A stretch of DNA of 56,997 bases from assembly GCA_046594635.1 (NCBI GenBank), contig JBKJRR010000133.1:1-56997 (forward strand), read 5' to 3'. The position numbers and the translations under genes are program-made. Positions 18,195 to 25,941 of the stretch are shown in pieces. The notes beneath the pieces were generated by a model. It ran no database searches. It was not told the DNA's origin and saw nothing but the letters and a program-made list of their open reading frames with translations. Positions within the stretch are counted from its first letter, which is position 1. Every line of letters starts with the position of its first letter. This DNA is from CAISIP01 sp046594635. Lineage in GTDB: Bacteria; Pseudomonadota; Gammaproteobacteria; Burkholderiales; Burkholderiaceae_C.

Positions 18195-18485
18195 TCAGGG
18201 TGCCATGCGCCGATACGTTCGGACCTGCTTGCTCGCGACCCAGGCTGCGGTGGCCGCGTTCATGGCCTGAAAGTGTGCCGATTGAAGATGTGCCTGGATC
18301 GCGGCGTCATCGTCGTACAACTCATACAGGAAAAACAGCTGCGGGTCGTTCGGATCCCGGCAGACGTCGAACTGCCGGCAACCCGGCTCGTCCTCACGCG
18401 AGGCGCGCGCGTTCTCGGTGATGGCCACTTCGAAGGCCGCGACATGCGCGTCATGGATGCGGAACTCGACGATCAAAGCCAACAT
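18195..18485 (-). CDS. ABM-domain protein (putative quinol monooxygenase type)
   Basis: A 96-residue antibiotic-biosynthesis-monooxygenase (ABM) fold protein: MLALIVEFRIHDAHVAAFEV, then ENARASREDEPGCRQFDVCR, then FFLYELYDDDAAIQAHLQS. Small ABM proteins of this type act as monooxygenases, isomerases (as in LsrG) or unknown accessory enzymes. ATG 18485 is chosen because it begins at the conserved N-terminal strand; AAGGA lies just upstream. It is the last gene of the catabolic operon, 20 nt after dctM, so it probably acts on an intermediate of the same pathway. Confidence 0.85.
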   Translation of the reverse strand: MLALIVEFRIHDAHVAAFEVAITENARASREDEPGCRQFDVCRDPNDPQLFFLYELYDDDAAIQAHLQSAHFQAMNAATAAWVASKQVRTYRRMAP

Positions 18486-18505
18486 GGTGTGTTCCTTGCA
18501 ATGTT

Positions 18506-19795
18506 TCAGAGTGAGTGAATAAGGCGAGGAAACCAGGTCGACAGCCATGGAATGTAGGTGATCAGCAGCACCACGCCAAAGGTCGCGGCCATCAGCGGCC
18601 ACAGGTGCCTGGTGATCTCGCCGATGCCAACCTTGGCCAGCTTGGCGGCGACGAACAGGGTTCCGCCCACCGGCGGCGTATAAAGGGCGATCGCCAGGTT
18701 GGCCGTCATCACGACGCCGATATGCACCATGTCCATTTCGAAATGACGGGCCAGTGGCAGGAACAGCGGCGCCGACAGCAGCATCGCGGGCAGTGGTTCA
18801 ATGAAGATGCCCAGCAGCAACAGGCAGATGTTGAACATCAGCAGGAACATCCAGGGCTCGGTGGCCACCACCTGTATCCAGGCGGCCATTTGCACCGCCA
18901 CCTGCTCGACCGTGATCAGCCAGGCCATGGCGCCGGTGGCACCGATTACCAGCATCACGGTGGCGCTGGTGACAAAGGCGTTGAGCAGCAATTGCGGAAT
19001 CCGTTGCCACTTCAGGTCGTGGTAATAGAACAGCGACACCGACAGACCGTAGACCACCGCCACAGCCGCGGATTCGCTGGGCGTGAAGATGCCGGTCCAG
19101 ATGCCGCCGATGATGATGACGGGCATCAGCAGCGCCGGACCCGCATCGCGTGTGGCGGCCCAGATCTGCGGCAGCGTAGAGCGATCCTCGCCGTTGTCGC
19201 AGCCGGTCTTCCTGCCGTGCCACATGCACACGGCAATCAGCGCAATCGCCGACGCCAGCGCCGGCAGCAGTCCGGCCATCGACAAGGTGCGCATCGACAC
19301 CCCGGAGATGAAGGCGTAGATCAGAAACGGTATGGACAGCGGCATCAGCAAGGCGATGGTTCCGGCTACCGCCAGCAGCGCCGCGGCAAAGCCGCGTGAG
19401 TAGCCGCGCGCCACCATGGCTGGAATCACCAGCGACCCGATCGCCGCGGTGTCGGCGATGGCCGAGCCGGAAACGCCACCGAACATGGTGCAGCTCATGA
19501 CGGTGACCACACCCAGGCCTCCGGGAAGCCAGCCGAACAGAACCCGCGCGAACGCGACGATGCGTTTGCCCACGCCGCCCTGGGCCAGCAGTTCACCGGC
19601 AAAGATGAACAGCGGCACTGCCAGCAGGATGAACGGCTCCACGCCGCCGATGAAGGACAGGAAGATGGTTTCCAGCGGATGACCGAGGTTCTGCACCCAG
19701 ATGATGCCTACCGTGGTGATCAGGATGGAGAACAGCAGTGGCACGCCGGCCAATGCGATGACGAAAAAGACGCCGAACAGGGTCAAGGCCAGCAT
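18506..19795 (-). CDS. dctM: TRAP transporter large permease (DctM type)
   Basis: The large membrane subunit of a tripartite ATP-independent periplasmic transporter, which uses the Na+ or H+ gradient to import organic or sugar acids. From ATG 19795 it has 429 residues with about 12 hydrophobic helices. DctM hallmarks are FGVFFVIALAGVPLLFSI, GGVSGSAIADTAAIGSLVIP, GIWTGIFTPSESAAVAVVYG and ALYTPPVGGTLFVAAKLA. The start lies 4 nt after the dctQ stop. The substrate cannot be read from this subunit. Confidence 0.93.
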   Translation of the reverse strand: MLALTLFGVFFVIALAGVPLLFSILITTVGIIWVQNLGHPLETIFLSFIGGVEPFILLAVPLFIFAGELLAQGGVGKRIVAFARVLFGWLPGGLGVVTVMSCTMFGGVSGSAIADTAAIGSLVIPAMVARGYSRGFAAALLAVAGTIALLMPLSIPFLIYAFISGVSMRTLSMAGLLPALASAIALIAVCMWHGRKTGCDNGEDRSTLPQIWAATRDAGPALLMPVIIIGGIWTGIFTPSESAAVAVVYGLSVSLFYYHDLKWQRIPQLLLNAFVTSATVMLVIGATGAMAWLITVEQVAVQMAAWIQVVATEPWMFLLMFNICLLLLGIFIEPLPAMLLSAPLFLPLARHFEMDMVHIGVVMTANLAIALYTPPVGGTLFVAAKLAKVGIGEITRHLWPLMAATFGVVLLITYIPWLSTWFPRLIHSL

Positions 19796-19799
19796 GGGA

Positions 19800-20330
19800 C
19801 TACTCGCTTGCGGGGTAACGTGCCTCGCGTGGCACGCCACGCAGGATCTGCCAGACATCAAAGGCGACGAAGAACGCCATCAGCGAACAACCCACGGCCA
19901 TGCCCATGTACTGAATCGCCATCGGCCACTGCAGTACGGTCAACTGGTTGCCCCAGTTGCTGTCCACCAGTGACCAGCCGTAGCGCACCAGCACCAGCAG
20001 CATGACCAGACACGCAGTCTGCACCAGCGCATCGGCCCAGCGCCGTCCGGGCGGTTCGAGCTTGTCGATGAATTCGGTGATGGTCATGTGGGCACCACGC
20101 TGGGCGGCGCAGGCGCCCCCCAGGAAGGTGACCCAGACCATCAGCAACTCCCCAAACTCCGTCACCCAGGCCAGATCCTTGTGGAACAGGTGCAGAGCGA
20201 CATTGACGAACACCATGGATGCCATCACGGCTCCGATGGCGATCACCGTCCAGTCGACGATGCGCCCGACCAGGCGCACCGGCAGTGGCGCTGCCGCCAC
20301 CGGTGTGAGCCAGGGAAGTTGCTGCTCCAT
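19800..20330 (-). CDS. dctQ: TRAP transporter small permease (DctQ type)
   Basis: A 176-residue small TRAP membrane subunit with four hydrophobic helices. FGELLMVWVTFLGGACAAQR followed by GAHMTITEFID is the typical DctQ signature in the second and third helices. It sits between dctP and dctM with gaps of 9 and 4 nt, the standard P-Q-M order. It forms the membrane complex with DctM. Confidence 0.92.
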   Translation of the reverse strand: MEQQLPWLTPVAAAPLPVRLVGRIVDWTVIAIGAVMASMVFVNVALHLFHKDLAWVTEFGELLMVWVTFLGGACAAQRGAHMTITEFIDKLEPPGRRWADALVQTACLVMLLVLVRYGWSLVDSNWGNQLTVLQWPMAIQYMGMAVGCSLMAFFVAFDVWQILRGVPREARYPASE

Positions 20331-20339
20331 GACCGGTGC

Positions 20340-21332
20340 CTACTTGGCGCTCTTGCGGACCATTTCCGCGTCTTTGAGGAAGGTGTCGACGTCGGCGCCG
20401 TATTTCTCGCGCGCCTTCGCATAAACCGGTTGCACCGCCTTGCGGAACGCTTCGACATCGGGTTTGGCGTTGATCTTGGCGCCCTTGGACGTCATTTCCT
20501 TGAGCTGGTTGGCGTCGTTGCCCGAGATCATCTCGCGGCTGAACTTGGCCGCAATCTGCGCGGCCTCGGTCATCGCCTTCTGGTCGGCCGGCGACAGCTT
20601 CTGCCAGGTTTTCTCGGAGATGGTCAGCGGTATCGGGCTGTAGACGTGGTTGGTCAACGTGACGTTGGGCGCCACCTCATAGAACTTGTTCGAAAAGATG
20701 GTGTCGATCGGGTTTTCCTGACCGCTTACTGCCCCTTGCTGGATCGCCAGGTAGACCTCGGGCAGCGGCATGATCTGGATGTTGAAGCCCATGGCCTCCA
20801 GCGTCCAGCGCATCATCTCGTTGGGGAAGGTGCGAAGCTTCTTGCCGGCGGCATCGGCCGGGGAATTCAGCGGCTCCTTGGTTGTCATGCTGCGAAATCC
20901 GGCCTCCCAGGTGGCCAGGAAGCGAAAACCTTTTTCCGGCGCCTTGGCAAACTGGTCTTTGAGCCACTTGCTTTCGTCGTACAGCTTCCAGCCTTGCTGG
21001 TAGTTCTCGACCAGATAAGGCAGCGCTGTGAGGTTGAGCGTCGGTACGTGCGGTGCATAGGAGCCAGTGCCCGAGACCGTGAAGTCGATCCCGCCCAGTG
21101 CCAGCTGTTCGATATTCTTGGGGTCATTGCCGAGCTGGCTGCAGCAGAAAACCTGCACCTTGTAGCGGCCCTGGGTCAGTTCCTCGACCTTTCTGGCGAA
21201 CACTGCCGCCGCAGCCTGGCGCGCGCCAGCCTGCTGATCGGTGTGGCTGAACTTCAGGACGGTCTGCGCGCTGGCCGGCAGTGCCAGTGCCATGGCCGCA
21301 GCAGCGGTGGCAGCGAGTACGAAATGTTTCAT
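20340..21332 (-). CDS. dctP: TRAP transporter periplasmic solute receptor (DctP type)
   Basis: A 330-residue periplasmic binding protein. Residues 1-22 are a signal peptide ending ALPASA, then QTVLKFSHTDQQAGARQAAA opens the mature domain. Family motifs include FRSMTTKEPLNSPADAAGKK followed by LRTFP, and VYLAIQQGAVSGQENPIDTI, with the conserved ligand-carboxylate arginine expected near the first. AAGGAGA precedes the ATG. It captures the substrate for the dctQM permease just downstream, and the enzymes encoded upstream of it in the operon probably metabolise that substrate. Confidence 0.93.
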   Translation of the reverse strand: MKHFVLAATAAAAMALALPASAQTVLKFSHTDQQAGARQAAAAVFARKVEELTQGRYKVQVFCCSQLGNDPKNIEQLALGGIDFTVSGTGSYAPHVPTLNLTALPYLVENYQQGWKLYDESKWLKDQFAKAPEKGFRFLATWEAGFRSMTTKEPLNSPADAAGKKLRTFPNEMMRWTLEAMGFNIQIMPLPEVYLAIQQGAVSGQENPIDTIFSNKFYEVAPNVTLTNHVYSPIPLTISEKTWQKLSPADQKAMTEAAQIAAKFSREMISGNDANQLKEMTSKGAKINAKPDVEAFRKAVQPVYAKAREKYGADVDTFLKDAEMVRKSAK

Positions 21333-21344
21333 GGTGTGTCTCCT

Positions 21345-22412
21345 TCAGTGGTGGAATGTGAGCGCTTCTGCTCGGTGGTGGTCAGGATCAAAATGCGCCA
21401 TCGCGACCCGGCGCCCAGTTTGGTGAGAGTGATAAATCGCCGCCTGCACATGCAGGTTGGCCAGATAGTCCTGGGCACTGTTCTCCAGCGCAGTCCCCTT
21501 TTGCAGATGGGCCAGCACGTGGGCTTGCAGCGCGGTGCAGGCGCCGCCAAATGCGCCCGGCGCTTCATGGCGATAACGGTGCTCGGACTCCGCGCCGTGG
21601 TGCGGCTTCCACCACAGGCTGGCGTCACCGTCCAGGCGCATCACGCCGCGCTCGCCCTCGAGCCACATCTCGCCCATGGTCAGGCGCGGATTGGCGGCCA
21701 CATGATCGTTAAGCCGGTTACCGTCGAACAGGCCGCTTGCGTCATCGTCGAATTCGAACAAGATGATGCCGGCGTCTTCGGCGGCAATCGCCGGATTCAG
21801 GCGGCGCAGGCGTGCAGTGACGGCGACCACATCACCCATCAGGTAGCGGAACGTGTCGATGAAATGCACCGCGGTCTCGCGCACCAGCAAGAGCGGCATG
21901 GTCTGGAAATACGGCTGCCGGTCAAGATAGGCGCGCGGGCCCTGGCCGTCGCCCGGGCGCAGCCTGAAGCTGATGCCGTGCAAGCGGCCGAAAAATCCGG
22001 TGTCGATCAGGCGTCGGCATTCGCGGAACCAGGGCGTAAAGCGGAAGTTTTCATGTACCACCAGGGGTGTGGCATGCCGGCTGGCTGCCTCGGCCATCGC
22101 CAGGGCCTGGGCCAGGTTGATGCCAAACGGTTTCTGGCAGATCGTTGGTATGCCGCGTGCCAGCGCCTCGTGCACCACGGCAGCCTGCGCAGTTGGTGGC
22201 AACACCACGTCCAGCAGGTCGGGTTGCACGGCGTCGAGCATGGCACACGCATCGCCAAACGTCGCCTCGACCTGAAAGCGATCGGCCAGGGCGCGTGCGC
22301 GCCCGGCATCGGTGTCGCACAAGGCGATCACCGGCGCGTCGGCATTGCGCCAGCCTTCGAGCTGGAATTGCGCGAAGTAGCCGGCGCCGACCATGGCAAC
22401 CCGTGTGGACAT
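21345..22412 (-). CDS. Gfo/Idh/MocA-family NAD(P)-dependent oxidoreductase
   Basis: A 355-residue dehydrogenase-fold protein. The N-terminal Rossmann domain shows VAMVGAGYFAQFQLEGWRNA and a QKPFGINLAQALAMAEAA region. The canonical EKP motif is therefore QKP here: the lysine is kept, the preceding glutamate is not. The C-terminal domain has HENFRFTPWFRECRRLIDTG and ETAVHFIDTFRYLMGDVVAV; the latter includes the usual catalytic histidine. Members oxidise or epimerise sugars, inositols and sugar acids. Its start overlaps the last base of the preceding dehydrogenase gene. Substrate unknown. Confidence 0.9.
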   Translation of the reverse strand: MSTRVAMVGAGYFAQFQLEGWRNADAPVIALCDTDAGRARALADRFQVEATFGDACAMLDAVQPDLLDVVLPPTAQAAVVHEALARGIPTICQKPFGINLAQALAMAEAASRHATPLVVHENFRFTPWFRECRRLIDTGFFGRLHGISFRLRPGDGQGPRAYLDRQPYFQTMPLLLVRETAVHFIDTFRYLMGDVVAVTARLRRLNPAIAAEDAGIILFEFDDDASGLFDGNRLNDHVAANPRLTMGEMWLEGERGVMRLDGDASLWWKPHHGAESEHRYRHEAPGAFGGACTALQAHVLAHLQKGTALENSAQDYLANLHVQAAIYHSHQTGRRVAMAHFDPDHHRAEALTFHH

Positions 22413-23491
22413 CAGAGTCGCTCCACCACGGCGCGGACCACATCGGCGGTGACGCTGCTGCCACCGAAGTCCGGTGGACGGATGCCGGCGTCGGTAAACG
22501 CGCGCTGCAGTGCTGACTCGATGGCGCGTGCGCCATCGGCCAGCGGCGGATCATCATGGCGGACCGCCAGCCAGTCGAGCATCATGGCCACCGACAGGAT
22601 CATCGCCGACGGATTGGCGATGCCTTTGCCCGCGATGTCCGGTGCTGTGCCGTGGGCGGGCTGGAACAAGGCGTACTTGTCACCGATGTCGGCCGATGGT
22701 GCCATGCCCATGCCGCCCACCAGTGCCGCAATCAGGTCGGACAAGATGTCGCCGAACATGTTCTCGGTCACCAGCACGTCGTATTCCCACGGTTTCATCA
22801 CCAGGTTCAACGCCATCGCGTCGACGTAGGCGTGATCGAACGCGATGTCCGGGAACGCCTTGGCGCGCTCCAGAAAAATCTCACGCCAGTACGCCATGGA
22901 CGTGAATACATTGGCCTTGTCGACATTGGTCACATGGCCGCGTTTGCCCAATGCCTTGCGCTGGCGTGCCAGTTGCAGTGCGAAATCGCAGACCCGGGCT
23001 GTGCCGGCGCGGCTGATCTTCATGGTGTCAAAGGCGGCGTCGTTCTCGACGATGCCGCGGCCGCGGGCATAAAACAGGCCCTCGGTGCTTTCACGGATCA
23101 GCACCAGGTCGATTTCGCTGGCACGTGCATGCGACAACGGTGTCGGCAGACCGGGCCAACTTCGGATGGGCCGTACCCCGGCATACAGGTCGAGCGCAAA
23201 GCGGATGTCGAGCTGGGGGATTTTCTCGGTGCCGTCCGTGTTGCGCACATGGGGCAGTCCCATGGCGCCGAACAGGATGGCGTCGGCCGCGCGGCAGGCA
23301 TCCAGCGTGGCATCGGGCAGCGACTCGCCGCTGTCCAGGTAGTGTTGTGCGCCGGCCGGGTAGTTGCGTGTCGCAAAGCCACGGCCCATACGCTTGCCGC
23401 AGGCCTGCAGCACCTCGAGCGAGGCAGTCATCACTTCGCGGCCGATGCCGTCGCCGGGCAGGACGGCGATCGAATAGTGTTCTTTTGTCAT
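22412..23491 (-). CDS. Isopropylmalate/isocitrate/tartrate dehydrogenase-family enzyme
   Basis: A 359-residue NAD(P)-dependent beta-decarboxylating dehydrogenase. Family landmarks: IAVLPGDGIGREVM at the start, LVLIRESTEGLFYARGRGIV, NVDKANVF (catalytic Lys region), VTENMFGDILSDLIAALVGG and ALFQPAHGTAPDIAGKGIAN. Housekeeping LeuB normally lies with leuCD; its presence in a lactonase/TRAP operon argues for a catabolic substrate such as a tartrate- or malate-like hydroxyacid. It lies 9 nt after the GntR regulator gene. The exact reaction is not determined. Confidence 0.88.
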   Translation of the reverse strand: MTKEHYSIAVLPGDGIGREVMTASLEVLQACGKRMGRGFATRNYPAGAQHYLDSGESLPDATLDACRAADAILFGAMGLPHVRNTDGTEKIPQLDIRFALDLYAGVRPIRSWPGLPTPLSHARASEIDLVLIRESTEGLFYARGRGIVENDAAFDTMKISRAGTARVCDFALQLARQRKALGKRGHVTNVDKANVFTSMAYWREIFLERAKAFPDIAFDHAYVDAMALNLVMKPWEYDVLVTENMFGDILSDLIAALVGGMGMAPSADIGDKYALFQPAHGTAPDIAGKGIANPSAMILSVAMMLDWLAVRHDDPPLADGARAIESALQRAFTDAGIRPPDFGGSSVTADVVRAVVERL

Positions 23492-23500
23492 GTCGCTGGC

Positions 23501-24181
23501 TTACATCTGGGCGAGCTTGTAGCGCTCGAAAATGGCAAGAAGTTCGACGTTGGCGCGTACGCGGTGGGCGCGGTTCACAGCGGCTGCACCTTCTGGGTCG
23601 CCGGCGCGCAGCCGTTCAACCAGTTGCATGTGCTCGCGAGTGGAATTCACCGGGGCCGGGCGCAGGCGCAGGCTGAACATGCGTGCGCGGTGGGCGCGGT
23701 CCCAGTAGTTGAAGACGGTGTTCTGTAACTGGCGGTTGCCGGCCAGCTCCAGCAACTGCGCATGAAAGCTTTCGTCAGCCTGGGCCCAGGCATCAAGGTC
23801 GCCGGCCTTGAGCGCGGCGTCCATCGCGTCGGTGGCAGCGATCAGCGGTTGCAACTCATCGTCGCCGGGCTTGCGTCGGGCCAGCAGTTCGGCTGCCATG
23901 CATTCGAGCGCGGTGAGGATTTCATAGATCTCGCGCATGTCAGTGGGCGAGACTGGCAATACCCGCACACCGTGGCGCGGAATCACCTCGACCAGGCCTT
24001 CGTTCTGCAACTGCAGCAAGGCCTCGCGTACAGGCGTTCGGCTCATGCCGAGTTCGAGTGCGACCTCCTGCTCCAGCGCGCGATGGCCGGGTGGCCAGAC
24101 GTTGTCCAGGATGCGCCGGCGCATCTGCTCGTAGGCGGCGTCAACAAGGGAGGAACCGGGTACCGATGCTTGTGCATTCAT
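23501..24181 (-). CDS. GntR-family (FadR/FCD subgroup) transcriptional regulator
   Basis: A 226-residue regulator with an N-terminal winged helix (AYEQMRRRILDNVWPPGHRA, ALELGMSRTPVREALLQLQN, EGLVEVIPRHGVRVLPV) and a C-terminal all-helical FCD ligand-binding domain (DMREIYEILTALECMAAELL; ADESFHAQLLELAGNRQL). The FCD domain usually binds a metal and a carboxylate effector. ATG 24181 overlaps the stop of the lactonase gene by 4 nt (ATGA). It probably controls the operon it sits in, through the TTAA repeats at 25191-25218. Confidence 0.93.
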   Translation of the reverse strand: MNAQASVPGSSLVDAAYEQMRRRILDNVWPPGHRALEQEVALELGMSRTPVREALLQLQNEGLVEVIPRHGVRVLPVSPTDMREIYEILTALECMAAELLARRKPGDDELQPLIAATDAMDAALKAGDLDAWAQADESFHAQLLELAGNRQLQNTVFNYWDRAHRARMFSLRLRPAPVNSTREHMQLVERLRAGDPEGAAAVNRAHRVRANVELLAIFERYKLAQM

Positions 24182-25179
24182 GTTGTGTAGTTCCAGTGAA
24201 CAGGGGGGACGCCGGCCACCGGCAGGCGCAGACTTTGCAGGCTGCCGCCCAGCAGGCAACCGAGCAAGGCGGTGCGGCGGTCGTCGCCGCAAAACGCGAT
24301 GCTCGAAATATTGCGCAGGCGGCGGCTGCGAATGCCGTCCAGATGCGACCGATCCATTTCGCCAGCCTCGTAGGCAGCTTCGACCCAGGCCAGATGGGTG
24401 GCGTCGGCATCCTCCAGCCACAAGGTCTGCGTGCCGTTTGGTGCGACCCGTATCAGCCGGTTGCTGACGATGCTCACGACCCAGACATGGCCGTCCTCGT
24501 CGAAGGCCAGACCGTCGGGAAAAGCCCCGGGGCCGAATTCGGCAACGGTTTCGCGCTGGCCAAGACCTCCGTCCGCGCAAAGCGGAAAACGGGTCAGGCG
24601 GCGTGCGAAGGTTTCGTTGACATAGAGCCAGTTCCCATCCGGGTGGATCGCTACCTCATTGGTGTAGCCCAGTGCGTCAGCGGCGATGTGTGCCCGACCG
24701 TCGGGTGTCACACAGACGATGAAGCCGTCATCGCAGCTGCGCCGGTAGCCCAGCGCACGGGGTGTCTTGCGCGTACTCACGGTGATCCAGCTGCGGCCCT
24801 GTGTGTCCTGCACGACGAAGTTGGTGGGCGGCAGTGCGTGGCCATCGACTTGCGTCAGCCAAGGGTTGATGACACCTTCGCGCGTCAGGCGGTACACGCC
24901 GCCGCTGTCCGCACCCAGATGGGTGAACAGAAAACTGCCGTCGGGCAGCAGGGCGATCCCGTTGGGTTTGGGGTCGCTGCCGTCGGGCATGCGTCCGGCG
25001 TACAGGGTCTGGCGGCCATCTGTGTGCAGATGGGCTACACCACCGCGCCAGTCTGCGGTGTAGATATCGCCTGAGCGCGTCGCCAGCACACACTCGGGGC
25101 GGACGAGGCCACTGCCGACGGCTATCAGCCGGTCCAGCGTGGCTTGCGGACGGTCGAATAGGGTGTTTGGTGCATTCAT
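24178..25179 (-). CDS. SMP-30/gluconolactonase-family lactonase
   Basis: A 333-residue six-bladed beta-propeller hydrolase, first gene of the catabolic operon. Metal-binding and catalytic residues of the family are visible: Glu in LVRPECVLATRSGDIYTADW, Asn in ALGYTNEVAIHPDGNWLYVN, and Asp in GAFPDGLAFDEDGHVWVVS. Such enzymes open sugar lactones to aldonic acids. ATG 25179 lies only 11 nt from the TTAA operator-like repeats, so the leader must be very short. The upstream extension of the open frame crosses the operator and is rejected. Confidence 0.9.
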   Translation of the reverse strand: MNAPNTLFDRPQATLDRLIAVGSGLVRPECVLATRSGDIYTADWRGGVAHLHTDGRQTLYAGRMPDGSDPKPNGIALLPDGSFLFTHLGADSGGVYRLTREGVINPWLTQVDGHALPPTNFVVQDTQGRSWITVSTRKTPRALGYRRSCDDGFIVCVTPDGRAHIAADALGYTNEVAIHPDGNWLYVNETFARRLTRFPLCADGGLGQRETVAEFGPGAFPDGLAFDEDGHVWVVSIVSNRLIRVAPNGTQTLWLEDADATHLAWVEAAYEAGEMDRSHLDGIRSRRLRNISSIAFCGDDRRTALLGCLLGGSLQSLRLPVAGVPPVHWNYTT

Positions 25180-25190
25180 TGGCCCATACT

Positions 25191-25218
25191 TTAACGTATA
25201 CATTAACCTATGCGTTAA
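25191..25218. promoter_or_regulatory. Triple TTAA operator-like repeat in front of the catabolic operon
   Basis: TTAA occurs at 25191, 25203 and 25215, exactly 12 bp apart. The first pair encloses CGTATACA, giving the near-perfect 16-bp palindrome TTAACGTATACATTAA. The second pair gives TTAACCTATGCGTTAA, an inverted TTAAC/GTTAA repeat. The site lies 11 nt upstream of the lactonase ATG and about 80 nt upstream of the divergent PaiB-like gene. FadR-type GntR regulators typically bind short palindromes of this size, and a GntR gene lies in the operon, so autoregulation is likely. The pattern is seen; the binding is inferred. Confidence 0.65.
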
Positions 25219-25299
25219 GGGTATTCCCGAGCCTGAAGGCCTAAGACCGTGTAGAACAGGCGGCAGGCAGCCGCCCGCATGGGCTAAAGTCAAGCCAAC

Positions 25300-25941
25300 A
25301 TGTACTTGCCCCCCCAATTCCTGGCCAAGAATACCGATCACGCCATGGCGCTGATGCGCGACCATCCACTGGCGACGATGATCAGCAATGACGACGAGGG
25401 TTTTCCGTTCCTGTCGCACCTGCCACTGCATCTGGAGCGGCGGGACACCGGCCTGGTCCTGCTCGGGCATTGCGCAAAGCCCAATCCACACTGGCGTTAT
25501 CTGGCGCAGCGGCCAAAGGCGGTGGTCAGTTTTCTCGGTCCCCATGCCTACCTGTCGCCGCGGGTCTATCCGGATTTAGCGCGAGTGCCTACCTGGAACT
25601 ACCTGGCTGTGCGTTGCACCGTCCAGGCTACCGTGATCGACGATGCGCAGGCCAAGGACGCGCTGCTGAAAAAGCTCATTGGTGACCACGATCCGGCCTA
25701 TATCGCGCAGTGGATCGGGCTGGGTATGGAGTTCCAGCACAAGATGCTGGCCGGCATCGTGGCATTCGAGTTGCAGGTACTTGACCTGCAATGCAAGATC
25801 AAGCTCAACCAGCATCGGCCGCAATCACATCAGAAGTTGCGCGCCACATATGCAGCCGGCAACGAGAACGAACGCGCACTGGGCTTGTGGATGGACCGCA
25901 TCGGGATCGGCCAGAGCCCGGCGGGCGGCCCGGATGCCTGA
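25300..25941 (+). CDS. PaiB-like FMN-binding protein
   Basis: A 213-residue protein of the PaiB/FMN-binding split-barrel family, whose Bacillus member represses sporulation and protease genes. It begins MYLPPQFLAKNTDHAMALM and carries HPLATMISNDDEGFPFLSHL, VVSFLGPHAYLSPRVYPD and WNYLAVRCTVQATVIDD, which are typical. No DNA-binding domain is evident, so the family name of transcriptional regulator is doubtful; flavin or heme binding is more likely. The stop overlaps the tadA start by 8 nt, suggesting coupled translation in a PaiB-tadA-hydrolase-ldcA unit. Confidence 0.88.
   Translation: MYLPPQFLAKNTDHAMALMRDHPLATMISNDDEGFPFLSHLPLHLERRDTGLVLLGHCAKPNPHWRYLAQRPKAVVSFLGPHAYLSPRVYPDLARVPTWNYLAVRCTVQATVIDDAQAKDALLKKLIGDHDPAYIAQWIGLGMEFQHKMLAGIVAFELQVLDLQCKIKLNQHRPQSHQKLRATYAAGNENERALGLWMDRIGIGQSPAGGPDA

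Noticed and set aside
20088..22829. A 913-codon open frame on the plus strand across the TRAP and oxidoreductase genes
   Set aside because: It is antisense to four well-supported genes, is rich in Arg, His, Gln and Gly and has no recognisable domain; long antisense frames are expected in high-GC DNA.
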